A stretch of 64,000 nucleotides of DNA from Antilocapra americana (Eukaryota > Chordata > Mammalia > Artiodactyla > Antilocapridae). The notes beneath the pieces are model-generated. The model ran no database searches. It was not told the DNA's origin and saw nothing but the letters and a program-made list of their open reading frames with translations. Location: contig ML664157.1 of assembly GCA_007570785.1 (NCBI GenBank), forward strand, positions 6,073,217 to 6,137,216. The letters are read 5' to 3'. Made by a program: the position numbers and the translations under genes. This document shows positions 38,101 through 49,975 of the stretch, one piece after another. Within the stretch, counting starts at the first letter, position 1, and every line of letters begins with the position of its first letter.

Positions 38101-41100
38101 TTCAAAACATTGTATATTATAGCATACTTTAATATATGTATATATGCTTCCCAGAAATAAATATAAGTCATCACTGAGAGAAGTCAGCATGATCCTAGGT
38201 TCCAATTTATTCCTAAAACTGATTTTTTTTTCAGTAATCAACAGAGAATTGAAGGTAAGCAGATATACAAGAGGAAAATAAAAACAAGTTAACAGGAAAA
38301 AGATATCATCCAGATTCAGATGTTGTTATTGTTAGAAAAATGTTTTAGTAGAATCTGTTCAAAATAAATAAAAGTGTATTTTAAAATTTGGAAATATGCT
38401 CATGAAAGGAGCTATAAAAGCTAACATAAGCTATTTGAAAAATAAACAAAATTTCAATAAATAAAAAAACATTACCCATCAAAATTAGGCTTTCAATGTA
38501 GTTGTTTTAAGATTTTATACTTCTTGAGCAGTTTTAGATTCATATAAAAATTGAGAAGAAGATGAGAAATTTGCAGTCTACCCTCTGCCATACATTCATA
38601 GACTCCTTCATTATCAACAACCCCACCCAGAGTGGTACATTTGTTACAGTTAATGAACTTGTATTTACACATTATAATCCTCCAAAGTCTATAGTTTATA
38701 TTAGGGTTCACTCTAGGTTTTACTAGAAGTGTTAGTATATTGACTGCAATACAGCAATAAAGAAAACTGGAAGGGAGATCAGAAAATTGTTTGTAATATT
38801 GAACAGAGAGATTAAAAGATAGAAAATACAAAATAATGAGAAGTCATTAAATATATTGCAGAAAGACTAATATGAATATATCCTTCTAATCTGAGGACAA
38901 AATGAGGACTTTTTTTAGAAATAAAATTCCAGAAAATTTACTGCCCAACATACTCTGCCTTTAGATTTTAAAGAGGATTATTTCAGGCAGAAGAAAATTA
39001 ACCACAGATGGAGGATCAAAAAGGTAGGACAAAATAAAGCGAAGGAAAAAAGGTGAATATATTCACAAATGAAAATGAAAATGAACATGACTCTGTAAAA
39101 CAATAATAATTGTGTCCTGTGATGTAAAAGTAGTAATAAATTAATATGCAAAATAATAATAACCCATACATAGAAGGGTTAATTAGAATATTGAAATATT
39201 CCAATAACTTTCTATTCTGTAAGAAGGTAATAAAGATATAATTAGTATTAGACACTGATAAGGTAATGAATTTTATGTTTACCCTCAGTGTACATATAAA
39301 AAATTTTATAAAAATGTACCAATAAAACGATATCACAGGAAAATTGAATAATAAAAAGTATTTCAAAGAATACAAAAGGGAGAAAGAATAATAGGACAGA
39401 TGAGATAAACAGAATGCACAATAATGCATAAATTAATTTTTTTTAAATTGCTAAATGTTTTGATGTAGATGTACTAAAAATTTTGGTGGAATACAAAAAA
39501 TGGAAACAATAAAATTTTAAAATTCCAACAGAAGTTGTATGAATAGGATGCTTTAAAACATAGGTATATAGATAGATGCAAGAAAAAAGATATGTCAAGC
39601 AAATACTAATCAGTATAATTATTTTATAATCACATTAAATAATCTTAGAGGAAAAAACTATTCCTAGAATTAACATGCAACATTCCTAACTATAATTCCA
39701 TTTACTGGAAGATTAAAAAAAAAACCCACATCCATTTACACGCAATCAATAACAGTCTAAAACACAGAGCAAAGCTGATAGGAAATAAAGGAAAAATAAA
39801 CAAATTAATAGCAAAACTGGAAGAATTTTACTAATCTCTTTCAGTAATAGAACAACATGTCTGATAAATTTAAACAGTGAACATAAAATAATAAACAGCA
39901 GAATTTGTAATTTCTTTGAAACATACAAAATATTTTTCTTAATCAGGTACATAAGTGAAAAGTGAAGATGCTCAGTCGTGTCCGACTCTTTGCAACCCCA
40001 TGGACTGTAGCCTACCAGGCTCCTCCGTCCAAGGGATTTTCCAGGCACGAATACTGAAGTGGGGTGCCATTTCCTTCTCAAGGAGATCTTCCCGACCTAG
40101 GGATTGAACCTGGGTCTCCCACACTGTAGGCAGACATTTTACCATCTGAGCCACCACGGAATGAATCAGACACATATATCAAGTCTCAAACAATTCAAAG
40201 AACTGCAGTCAAATAGAACCCTGCTATTCATAGCATCTGGAAGTTCACGGTTAATGTGTGCTGAAGCCTGGCATGGGGAATTTTGAGCATTACTTTACTA
40301 GCATGAAGATGAGTGCAAATGTGTGGTAGCTTGAATACTCTTAGGCATTGCCTTTCTTTGGGATTGGGATGAAAACTGACCTTTTCTAGTCCTATGGCCA
40401 CTGCTGAGTTTTCTGAATTTGCTGGAATATTGAGAGCAGCTCTTGCACAGCATCATCTTTCAGGATTTGAAATAGCTCAACTAGATTTCCATCACCTCCA
40501 CTACCTTTGTTAATAGTGATGCTTCCTAAGGCCCACTTGACTTCACATTCCAGAATGTCTGGTTCTAGGTGAGTGATCACACCATTTTGATTATCTGGGT
40601 CGTGAAGATCTTTTTTGTACAGTTCTTCTGTGTATTCTTGCCACCTCTTCTTAATATCTTCTGCTTCTGTTAAGTCCATTCCATTTCTGTCCTTTATCAA
40701 GCCCATTTTTGCATGAAATGTTCTCTTGGTGTCTCTAATTTTCTTGCAGAGATCTCTAGTCTTTCCCATTCTGTTGTTTTCCTCTATTTCTTTGCATTGA
40801 TCGCTGAGGAAGGGTTTCTTATCTCTCCTTGCTATTCTTGGGTACTCTGCTTTCAGATGGGAATATTTTTCCTTTCCTCCTTTGCTTTTCACTTCTCTTC
40901 TTTTCACAGCTATTTGTAAGGCCTCCTCAGACAGCCATTTTGCTTTTTTGCATTTCTTTTCCATGGGGATGGTGTTAATCCCTGTCTTCTGTACAATGTC
41001 ACGAACCTCCATCCATAGTTCATCAGACACTCTGTCTATCAGATTTAGTCCCTTAAATCTATTTCTCACATCCACTGTATAATCATAGGGATTTCATTTA

Positions 41101-44100
41101 GGTCATACCTAAATGGTCTAGTGGTTTTCCCTACTTTCCTCAATTAAAATCTGAATTTGGCAATAAGGAATTCATGATATGAGCTGCAGTCAACTCCTGC
41201 TCTTGTTTTTGCTGACTGTATAGAACTTCTCCATCTTTGGCTGCAAAGACTATAATCAATCTGATTTCAATGTTGACAATCTGGTGATGTCCATGTGTAG
41301 AGTCTTCTCTTGTGTTGTTGGAAGAGGGTGTTTGCTATGACCAGTGCATTCTCTTGGCAAAACTATTAGCTTTTGCCCTGCTTCATTCTGTACTCCAAGG
41401 CCAAATTTGCCTGTTACTCCAGGTGTTTCTTGACTTGCTACTTTCACATTCCAGTCCCCTATATTGAAAAGGACATCTTTTTTGGGTGTTAGTTCTAAAA
41501 GGTCTTGTAGGTCTTCATAGAACCATTCAACTTCAGCTTCTTCAGCGTTACTGGTTGGGGCATAGGCTTGGATTACTGTGATATTGAATGGTTTGCCTTG
41601 GAAATGAACAGAGATCATTTTGTCATTTTTGAGATTGCATCCAAGTACTGCATTTTGGACTCTTCTCTTGACCATGATAGCTACTCCATTTCTTCTAAGG
41701 GATTCCTGCCCACAGTGGTAGATACAATGGTCATCTGAGTTAAATTCACCCATTCCAGTCCATCTCAGTTTGCAGATTCCTAGTATGTTGACGTTCACTC
41801 TTGCCATCTCCTGTTTGACCACTTCAAATTTACCTTGATTCATGGACCTAACATTCCAGTTTCCTATGCAATATTGCTCTTTACAGCATCAGACCTTGCT
41901 ACTATCACCAGTAACATCCACAGCTGGGTATTGTTTTTGGCTTCGCTCCATCCCTTCATTCTCTCTGGAGTTATTTCTTCACTGATCTCCAGCAGCATAT
42001 TGGGCATCTACCGACCTGGGGAGTTCATCTTTCAGTGTCCTATCTTTGCCTTTTCATACTGTTCCGTGAACCTCCAGATGTTCAATTTGGTTTTAGAAAA
42101 GGCAGAGGAACCAGAGATCAAATTGCCCACATCCACTGGATCATTGAAAAAGCAAGGGAGTTCCAGAAAAACATCAGTTCTGCTTTATTGACTATGTGAA
42201 AGCTTTTGACTGTGTGGATCACAACAAACTGTGGACAATTCTGAAAGAGATGGGAATACCAGACCATCTGACCTGTCTCTTGAGAAACCCATATGCAGGT
42301 CAGGAAGCAAGAGTTAGAACTGGACATGGAACAACAGACTTGTTCCAAATAGGAAAAGGAGTACGTCAAGGCTGTATATTGTCACCCTACTTATTTAACT
42401 TCTATGCAGAGTACATCATGATAAATGCTGGTCTGGAAGAAGCACAAGCTGGAATCAAGATTGCTGGGAGAAATATCAATAACCTTAGGTATGCAGATGA
42501 CACCACCCTTATGGCAGAAAGTGAAGAGGAACTAAAGAGCCTATTGATGAAAGTGAAAGAGCAGAGTAAAAACATTGGCTTAAAGCTCAACATTCAGAAA
42601 ACTAAGATCATGGCATCTGGTCCCATCACTTTATGCTAAATAGATGGGGAAACAGTGGAAACAGCATCAGACTCTATTTTAGGGGGCTCCAGAATCACTG
42701 CAGATGGTGATTGCAGCCATGAAATTAAAAGACACTTACTCCTTGGAAGGAATTTATGACCAACCTAGATAGCATATTGAAAAGCAGAGACATTACTTTG
42801 CCAACAAAGGTCTGTCTAGTCAAGGCTATGGTTTTTCCAGTAGTCACATATGGATATGAGAGTTGGACGGTGAAGAAAGCTGAGTGCCGAAGAATTGATG
42901 CTTTTGAACTGTGGTGTTGGAGAAGACTCTTGAGAGTCCCTTGGACTGCAACGAGATCCAACCAGTCCATTCTAGGGGAGATAAGTCCTGGGTGTTCATT
43001 GGAAGGACTGACGTTGAAGGTGAAAGTCCAATATTTCAGCCACCTCTTGCAAAGAGTTGACTCATTGGAAAAGACCCTAATGCTGGGAAGGATCAGGGGC
43101 AGGAGGAGAAGGGGATGACAGAGGATGAGATGTTTGGATGGCATCACCTACTTGATGGACATGGGTTTGGGTAGACTCCGGGAGTTGGTGATGGACATGG
43201 ACGCCTGGCGTGCTGCGATTCATGGGGTCACAAAGATTCAGACATGACTGAGAGACTGAACTGAACTGATTCATAGCATAGTATGTGGATTAGCAGTATC
43301 AGCAGCGTCTGGGTACTTATTGGAGATAAAGAATCATTGGTCTTACTATAGATGTCCTGAATAACACTATGTATGTGTAACAAGAATTCTATGTACAATA
43401 AAATTTGGGAAATCAAATTATTTTGATTGTATCTCTATCCACAGTTAGCATAATGCTTTGAACTACAAATAAAACACCAAGAAAAAACTCTGTATGTTTT
43501 GAAAGTAAGATGCTCATTCCTGATTAATCCAAGTGTGAAAGAAGAATCATAATGAAAATGTGAAAATATTTGACCTGCATTATAATAGATATACACTATA
43601 CTGTGTGAAATACAGGTATATTAACATCCAGAGGAAAATATACAGCCTTAACTAAATGTAAAATAATTGCTAAAATTAACAGGTCAGTATCCATTTCATG
43701 AAATTAAAAAAAGAAAAGGATGCCTAAAAAATGGAAACAAAGACAAAATAAAAAGGGATAAGAGAATAGATGAGGACATAACAATGAAATTAAAAATTAA
43801 CACAATAAAATCTGCAAAATCAACAGAAATATTTTCTTGAAAACAGCAATACAGAGAATTAGTCTAGGTGAGATAGACCAAGAAAAAATGATGAGAATAT
43901 TAATAAGCCAACATAAGAAAGAAAAGGAGACTATAGCTACCTAGCTTACAGATATTAAAAATACAATAGTATACTTTGAACACCTTTACTGCAATGCATT
44001 CAAATTTACATGAAACAGAAATATTCACCACAAAAAGAACCGACTCTGGGGAAAATATGAAACAAAGATTATATTATTATCATGAAATAAACTGAATGGT

Positions 44101-46416
44101 CATTTTTATACACACACACACTCCAGGATCAAATAGTTTTAAACATAGACTCTAACAAGTATTTTTAACAGAAGTATCTACTTCTTAAAACAAATTCCAA
44201 AAGTTGCAAAAATTGCATTTTGAGAGGCTGATGTATCTTGCTTTGTAATCTGACAAGGTCAATTTGAGAAGGAAAAATGATAAACATTTACATTTATGAA
44301 CACAGAGACAAAATCCTGAACTAAAATACTATCAAAAAATTAAATAATACTTTAAAAGTTTAATATATCATGACTATTTTGAGTTCATTCTGGTAGATTT
44401 TGATAGGTTTAACATTAAAATACCTTTAACACAATTCTCCAAATTAATAATTTAAAGAAGAAAATAATTATTATCTTAATAAAAGTAAATTGCTTAAAGA
44501 TAATATCCATCATCTATAAATAAGAAGAAATTAGGAAACAGTGAAAAGAATCTCCTTAATTTGAAAAAGCATGTATACAAAATAGCTTAGAAGAAACATC
44601 ATACTTAATAGGTAGTTCTTAAAAGTTTTCTCTTGAAAATTGGATATACACTTCCTGTACCCAATTGTACCTGAAATCCTGGCCAGTGCTCTGCATGATA
44701 AGCAAGTGACACTATTTTTTGGTGTCCTAGTCAGTTTGCTTCTTTCTGAGTATGTCAGTGCTTCAGGCATATACAAGATAAACTTGGTTCTGAAAATTTT
44801 AACTTACCAAACATAACTATGCAGTAAACTAGATACATATTTTATGACTGATAAAATGATCATTTTGTTCCAGTAACAGAAGCACTTTGCAGGAAATTAG
44901 CTCTGAAGAAACCTATAGAATTCTACTGTTTCTGGAGGAAGATGGGGACTATATTTAGAAGAGCACAATAATTCAAATTTTATTTGAACTATTAAGTTTA
45001 AATATTAAATTTGAGTAATAAGTTAAAATATAAAATAAGTTCAAATATTAAAAACTTAATAATTCTGTATAATTTAAACTTATCCAGAATCAAGCATCTC
45101 TTTAAAACTCAAGCTGTCTCCTTCCCATTTCAATGCTTGCTAACATATTTAGGTATTTAAAATAATTCTAATAATAAAAAATATGTTTATCACTCAGTCA
45201 TGTTTGACTCTTTGTGACCCCATGGACTATAGCCTGCCAGGCTCGTCTGTTCATGGAATTTTCCAGGCAAGAATACTGGAGTGGATAGCCATTCCCTTCT
45301 CCAGCAGATTTTCTCTAGCCAGGGTTTGAATGCAGGTCTCTGGCATTGCATGTGGATTCCTTACCATCTGAGCCACCAGGGAAACTCAGTAATAGGAAAG
45401 AGAAGATCAAGTACATGATTATAAACTTATGGAGCCTCAGATTATAAATCCAGGTTCCATAAGTATGGAATTACATTTAGTAAAAGTTCTTCTTTAAAAA
45501 AACACGATTCTCTTGCACAGTCTATGAGGAGGATATGAATTAATTTTGCTTTCAGAATTAAGACATATTAAATTTATAAACATCTAATATACAGGGAGGC
45601 CTGGAATGCTGCGGTTCATGGGGTTGCAAAGAGTCGGACATGACTGAGTGACTGAACTGAACTGAATTGAATACTAAAATTTACTTGATATTAAGATTTT
45701 TATTTTTTATCAAAATGTGTTATTGAATTGTATTTTTCAGAACCTTAATAATACATTGTTTTAACACTGTGGTTAATTTTTTCATTAAAAAGACATTAAA
45801 ACAATATTATTTTTTTCAGCTCTTAGAAGATCCAGATGTCAAGACCAAGCTCAAGGTTCAATCTTTAATATATCCTGCCCTTCAGAATTTTGATTTTGAT
45901 TTACCATCATATCAAGAAAATGCACATTATCCAGGTCTGTCGAAATCACTCATGGTCAGATTGTGGAGTGAATATTTTACTACAGATATATCACTTAAGA
46001 AAGCAATGCTTTCCAACCAACACATTCCTCTGGAATCAAGCCATCTGTTCAAATTTGTTAATTGGAGTTCTTTGCTCCCTGAGAAGTTTAAGAAAGGCCA
46101 CGTTTATAAGACTCCAACTCATGGTAGCTCAGAGCTGGCTAAAAAATATCCAGGGATTCTAGATGTGAAAGCTTCACCTTTACTAGCTGATGACAGCAAG
46201 TTGCGTGGTTTACCCCTGACCTATGTCATCACTTGTCAATATGATGTCTTAAGAGATGATGGGCTCATGTATGTTACTCGACTTCGGAATTCTGGAGTTC
46301 GAGTGGTCCATAACCACATAGAGGGTGCATTCCATGGAACACTTTCTTTTCTTTTCACTAAAGTTGGGAATAGAGCAGCCAATCAGTATATTAATTGGCT
46401 AAATGAAAACCTGTAG
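29013..46416 (+). CDS. AADAC: Arylacetamide deacetylase, copy B: complete five-exon gene
   Basis: Coding exons are 29013-29150, 35246-35468, 36429-36498, 37638-37809 and 45820-46416. They total 1200 nt and give 399 residues plus stop, the length of human AADAC. All four introns are GT-AG and the phases agree. Seen in the protein: a hydrophobic N-terminal segment at about residues 6-19 (signal anchor), HGGGW at 111-115 (oxyanion hole), GDSAG with Ser189, Asp343 in CQYDVL and His373 in AFHG, so the catalytic triad is complete. Known for the family: AADAC is a type II ER membrane protein with a luminal alpha/beta-hydrolase domain of the hormone-sensitive-lipase (GDXG) group. It hydrolyses arylacetamide drugs, esters and acylglycerols in liver and gut. 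The glycosylation sequon at Asn282 (NWSS) is present; the one at Asn78 is lost (N-I-I). Copies A and C flank it in the same orientation. It could be called an AADAC paralogue, but the sequence is nearer AADAC than the AADACL genes as I recall them. Confidence 0.93.
29625..29745 (-). mobile_element. BovB 3' tip
   Basis: A reverse BovB 3' end of about 120 bases (TGTCTGACTCTCTGTGACC, GGACTGCAGCACACCAGG) is all that was inserted. Confidence 0.8.
31188..31395 (+). mobile_element. Bov-tA SINE
   Basis: The tRNA head (TTTGCAGGTGGCACAATGG) and Bov-A body are followed by a short CA tail. Copy C intron 1 lacks it. Confidence 0.87.
31420..31618 (+). mobile_element. Bov-tA SINE
   Basis: This is a second Bov-tA in direct orientation only about 25 bases after the previous one. 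The head is GGGCTTCCCTGGTTGTTCAG. Confidence 0.88.
31820..33760 (-). mobile_element. L1 ORF2 relic in copy B intron 1
   Basis: It is homologous to 7855-9800 and to 55950-57500. It is a diverged minus-strand L1 without a long open frame, already in the ancestral intron before duplication. Confidence 0.75.
33925..34142 (-). mobile_element. Bov-tA SINE
   Basis: A reverse Bov-A body and tRNA head, flanked by GGATTCAAC on both sides. Copy C has the empty site near 58900. Confidence 0.88.
35246..35468 (+). CDS. AADAC: AADAC copy B exon 2 (residues 47-120)
   Basis: The exon follows a TTTTAG acceptor and ends one base into codon 121 at a GTAAGA donor. It carries the HGGGW oxyanion-hole motif at 35438-35452. 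Asn78 is present, but the following residues are Ile-Ile, so the sequon known in human AADAC is absent here. Confidence 0.93.
35469..36428. other. Copy B intron 2 (shortened)
   Basis: This is a 960-base GTAAGA...TTTCAG intron. It lacks about 1 kb that copies A (12005-13020) and C (62875-63905) share, with the junction near 36180. No repeats or genes were recognised inside. Confidence 0.7.
36429..36498 (+). CDS. AADAC: AADAC copy B exon 3 (residues 121-144)
   Basis: This short 70-nt exon lies between a TTTCAG acceptor and a GTAAGA donor. It encodes the conserved [16 protein letters not shown] block. The last codon (Asn144) is split with exon 4, and the phases fit on both sides. Confidence 0.92.
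36499..37637. other. Copy B intron 3
   Basis: GTAAGA...CTTACAG intron. An old L1 3' UTR remnant is near 37390-37600, shared with copy A. No gene signal of its own. Confidence 0.65.
37638..37809 (+). CDS. AADAC: AADAC copy B exon 4 (residues 144-201), nucleophile exon
   Basis: The exon lies between CTTACAG and GTAAGA and ends in phase 0. It encodes [10 protein letters not shown] and GDSAGGN. The nucleophile Ser189 codon is at 37771-37773. Confidence 0.93.
39957..40162 (-). mobile_element. Bov-tA SINE
   Basis: Reverse Bov-A body (CGTGTCCGACTCTTTGC) with the tRNA head reversed at its right end (CCATCTGAGCCACCACGG). It lies about 60 bases left of the BovB target duplication. Confidence 0.9.
40237..43268 (+). 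mobile_element. Near full-length BovB LINE with 5' inversion (twin priming)
   Basis: The 5' half is inverted (40237-42065, minus): endonuclease frame at 41256-41843 ([35 protein letters not shown]) and the linker/RT start at 40392-41075. The 3' half is forward (42066-43268): RT frame at 42196-42639 with [16 protein letters not shown] and the YADDTTLM motif. The two halves meet on the element map with an overlap of about 17 bases. Exact 11-bp duplications ATTCATAGCAT flank it at 40226-40236 and 43269-43279. Stops and frameshifts remain, so it is inactive. Known: BovB is an RTE-clade LINE with endonuclease and RT domains, spread horizontally among vertebrates. Confidence 0.94.
45190..45388 (-). 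mobile_element. Bov-tA SINE
   Basis: Reverse Bov-A body (CACTCAGTCATGTTTGAC) and reverse tRNA head (CATCTGAGCCACCAGGG). Copy A intron 4 lacks it. Confidence 0.9.
45594..45665 (+). mobile_element. BovB 3' tip (72 bases)
   Basis: Only the last bases of BovB are present (CAGGGAGGCCTGGAATGC to ACTGAACTGAACTGA), 150 bases before copy B exon 5. Confidence 0.8.
45820..46416 (+). CDS. AADAC: AADAC copy B exon 5 (residues 202-399), lid and acid/His exon
   Basis: The acceptor is TTTTTTCAG. The exon is open for 198 codons to TAG. Asp343 is encoded at 46243-46245 and His373 at 46333-46335; the Asn282 sequon (NWSS) is kept. No exact AATAAA lies in the first 500 bases after the stop. An AATATA variant about 20 bases downstream aligns with an AATAAA in copy A. 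Confidence 0.93.
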   Translation, partial: LLEDPDVKTKLKVQSLIYPALQNFDFDLPSYQENAHYPGLSKSLMVRLWSEYFTTDISLKKAMLSNQHIPLESSHLFKFVNWSSLLPEKFKKGHVYKTPTHGSSELAKKYPGILDVKASPLLADDSKLRGLPLTYVITCQYDVLRDDGLMYVTRLRNSGVRVVHNHIEGAFHGTLSFLFTKVGNRAANQYINWLNENL

Positions 46417-47104
46417 TAAAAATCTGATCAATATAGAAAAAAATAAGCTCCAGAATTTCAAGAAAAAAAGGACAAACACCAAGATTATTCACATTGACAA
46501 TGCATGTTTTATAGACTACAGTCTTTCTAAATCTGCATGTAGGTAATCATTGTTATTGTCAATGAATGGTTTTTATACATTAGTCTCAGAGTAATTCACT
46601 CACTTTTGTTTCTCAGAGTATATTAGATTTTATTTTTCACTTTTAGCTACCATTTTCAAACATCTAGTTTTCTCACATTCCTTTCATTTTACTTGCCTGA
46701 TAAATTATTTCAGTTAGAAGAAATGTCTGCTTGTTTAATGTCAAGCATTTACTCTGCGTGGTTTCAGGTCCTTGGATAATATCCATTTATTGCTGGCTTG
46801 AATGAAGTTGTTATTCTTTCTATGTATTTTTGTCCCAGTTCTATATCAACTGTCCACCAATGCAAAATTTACTTTCTAATGCACAACTCAACTCCTTAGT
46901 CAAGGAAAACAAAATATAAATAATTATATACTAAAGATATCTCAATTTCTTGATATTTTGATGAGAGATGCTAAAAGATTATTTTAGCCAGACAAAAGCA
47001 ACATTTACTTTTGGATAATCTGAATTCTTGAAACTGGCAAGGAGTCAGTTAAGAAAAAAGCTCCAAATATGAGTGGCTGATCACTAATAGGAGAAGCACA
47101 ATGA

Positions 47105-47225
47105 AACAAAAATGTATATGTGTGTGCATATATGTTTGCACAAATGCTCATATACCAATGTATTTAATCTACATCTACATTTATATATATATGTATATAC
47201 ACACACATACATATATACATGTCCT
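47105..47225. repeat. Mixed TG/TA/CA simple repeat
   Basis: Runs of TATGTGTG, TATATATATG and ACACACATACATATAT alternate over about 120 bases. Confidence 0.75.
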
Positions 47226-47857
47226 CATACATATACCAAACCACACTATAGCATTATAAATGTAAATTTTGATGAAAGTGTGAAAACAAAGAAAAATAAA
47301 AACAGTGTGTTTAAAAAAATAGTTTTGGGAAAATAAATTATTGAGTAGTGAGATAGGTAAGTTTGGAGATGTTTTATATGAAATAAATTTATTTCTAAAA
47401 ATTGCATGTGTGCCTCTAAATACTTTATAAAACATTATGAATTCAATTATTTGAAAAAAAAAATTTTTTAATCTTTTATTAAATACTTCTGTTACTGGTG
47501 TTTGTCATAATCCTCTACCTGCCTCAAAGTATTCTGCGGTGGAAAACCTTATCAAATAAAGACAGTCCAGTGCTCGAGTTCAGCACACTAAAAAATATTT
47601 CCTCCACTAAGTTAGTGTATTTAAAATAAAACAAGCAAAAACATTGCTGAATAAGTGAATGGATATGAATTAGACAAGAACAGAAGTCCAGAAACAATTC
47701 ATTTATTATTATGTTATTTTCTTAAATTTATACCTGATTTTATTCATATTTAAGCCTGTTCAAAATTACAATATTTTCTTGTAATTTTCATTTTCTGGTT
47801 GTTGACATCAGGGTATAGAAGCCAGTTGCTTTTATCTATTGACCTTATATCCTAGTT

Positions 47858-48690
47858 CAGTTCAGTTCAGGCGCTCAGTCGTGTCAGACTCTTTGCAACC
47901 CCATGAACTGCAGGATTCCAGGCCTCCCTGTCCATCACCAATTTCCGGAGCACACCAAAACTCCTGCCCATTGAGTCAGTGATACCATCCAACCATCTCA
48001 TCCTGTCGTCCCCTTCTCTTCCTGACCTCAATCTTTCCCAGCATCAGGGTCTTTTTCAAATGAGTCAGCTCTTCGCATCAGGTAGCCAAAGTATTGGAGT
48101 TTCAGCTTCAACATCAGTTCTTAGAATGAACATCCAGGACTGATCTCCCCTAGGATGGACTGGTTGGATCTCCTTGCAGCCCAAGGGACTCTCAAGAGTA
48201 TTCCCCAACACCACAGTTCAAAAGCATCAACTCTTCGGCAATCAGCTTTCTTTATAGTTCAACTCTCACATCTGTACATGATCACTGGAAAAATCATAGC
48301 CTTTGTTGGCAAAGTAATGTCTCTGCTTTTTAATATGCTGTCTAGGTTGGTCATAACTTTCCTTCCAAGGAGTAAGCATCTTTTAATTTCATGGCTGCAA
48401 TCACCATCTGCAGTGACTTTGGAGCCCCCCAAAATAAAGTTTCTCACTGTTTCCCCATCTATGTACCATGAAATGATGGGACCAGATGCCATGATGTTAG
48501 TTTTCTGAATGTTGAGCTTTAAGCCAACTTTTTCACTCTTCACTTTCACTTTCATCAAGAGGTCTTTAGTTCCTCTTCACTTTCTGCCATAAGGATGGTG
48601 TCATCTGTATATCTGAGGTTACTGGTATTTCTCCCAGCAATCTTGATTCCAGCTTGTGCTTCCTCCAGCCCAGCATTTCTCATGATCCTA
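47858..48690 (-). mobile_element. BovB LINE 3' fragment
   Basis: This is the reverse BovB 3' region from TTCAGTTCAGTTCAGGCGC to CCCAGCATTTCTCATG. ATCCTA occurs on both sides. The matching site in the flank of copy A (about 23345) is empty. Confidence 0.92.
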
Positions 48691-49975
48691 ATCCCTTGCT
48701 TAGTTCACTTAGTAGTTCTGAAAGCTCTACACCAAATGATTTATGATTTTCTTTGTAGATAATTGTTTGAACTGTGAATAGAGTTTTATCAATAATTATT
48801 CATTAACAATCTGCATGCCTTTTATGTCTCTTTCTTGTCATATTGTTCTGTCTAGGATCTCCAGTAAAGTGTTAGGGAAAGAAAGAATGACAAGAATGGA
48901 TACTCTTATGTTTTTTTCCAGTATTCAGACTTTAATTATTTGATATTAAGTATATTATCTAACAGCTTGATATTAGGTCTACATTTTAAAGTTCCTTTTT
49001 ACCAAATGTGCTTATTCTCTTCTCCTTCAAGTTTGCTTGTTGAATTTGGGTCAAGAAAATAATATTTTAATGTTGTCTAATATACTTGCACATAGCTTGA
49101 AATAATTACATGCTATTTTCTCTGTATTCAATTTATCTGGTTGTTTAATCTACAAGGTCAATCAATTTTTGTACTCCGGAGATGAATTCCACAAGGACAT
49201 ATAATTCTTTATATTTATTACTTTTTCTTTCTTCATGTTTTAAAGAATAGATTTTTTTTTTCCAATTAGAGACTCTTAACTGTGCTCCTTAAGCATCAGG
49301 GTACATGACAGTCAGTGAATGACTAGGTAAATTAAACTTCTCATTTTTGTCATTTTCCCATCATGATGCCTTTGCTTTCTGCTGAAGAAAAACAGAAAGC
49401 ATCAGTAGAAAGTTCTGTCAGAAGGGGTAGAAATGCACAACAAAGAATACCACACAAAGTGCTTTCATGTGTGCATCCCCACCACATGACCCACACTGTC
49501 TCATTTCATTCAATCTATTGCTGAGTCTATTTGTTTTGATAGAGGTTTTTGAGAAATTGCAGTGCTGGAATAGAGATATAGACATAGGGTATGGACATGT
49601 GGACATGGTAGGAAAGGGGAGGGTGGGACAAATTGAGAAAGTAGGGTTGATGTATAAAAGTGGATAGTTAGTGGCAGGTTGCTGTATAACACAGGGAGCT
49701 CAGCTTGGTACTCTGTGATGATACAGAGTGATTGGATATTGGGGAGGGGAGGAAGACTCAAGAGGGGGGATACTGATTTACTTCATCATACAAAATAAAC
49801 TAAGACAACGTTGTAAAAGAAATTATACTCCAATTTTTAGAATGCTGATGATTAAGAAAATGTGAACATGTACCAATAAAGAATAGTGATAGGGCCAGGA
49901 AACTGATAACCCTTTAAACAACAGCTCAATCATATAGCAGAGACACAGGGCCTCCCAGTAGAACATTGATAACAG

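Larger units (their letters stand above)
37810..45819. other. Copy B intron 4, the longest intron
   Basis: GTAAGA...TTTCAG intron. It holds A-rich diverged L1-like DNA (about 39030-39950 and 43480-44450), two reverse Bov-tA copies (39957-40162 and 45190-45388), a twin-primed BovB (40237-43268) and a 72-bp BovB tip (45594-45665). No independent gene was seen. Confidence 0.7.
46417..49975. other. Intergenic B-C
   Basis: It is homologous to the 3' flank of copy A. It contains an AT/CA-rich microsatellite (about 47105-47225), a BovB fragment (47858-48690), diverged L1-like DNA and an old plus-strand L1 3' UTR (49545-49840). No gene was seen. Confidence 0.65.

Noticed and set aside
40392..42639. 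BovB endonuclease and reverse transcriptase frames as a possible working gene
   Set aside because: The two halves are inverted relative to each other and each contains stops or frameshifts, so no complete product is possible.
29013..46416. AADACL2 or another AADAC-like gene for copy B
   Set aside because: Length 399, the [10 protein letters not shown] block, and Ser189/Asp343/His373 and Asn282 at the same positions as human AADAC favour AADAC. A formal tree was not possible.
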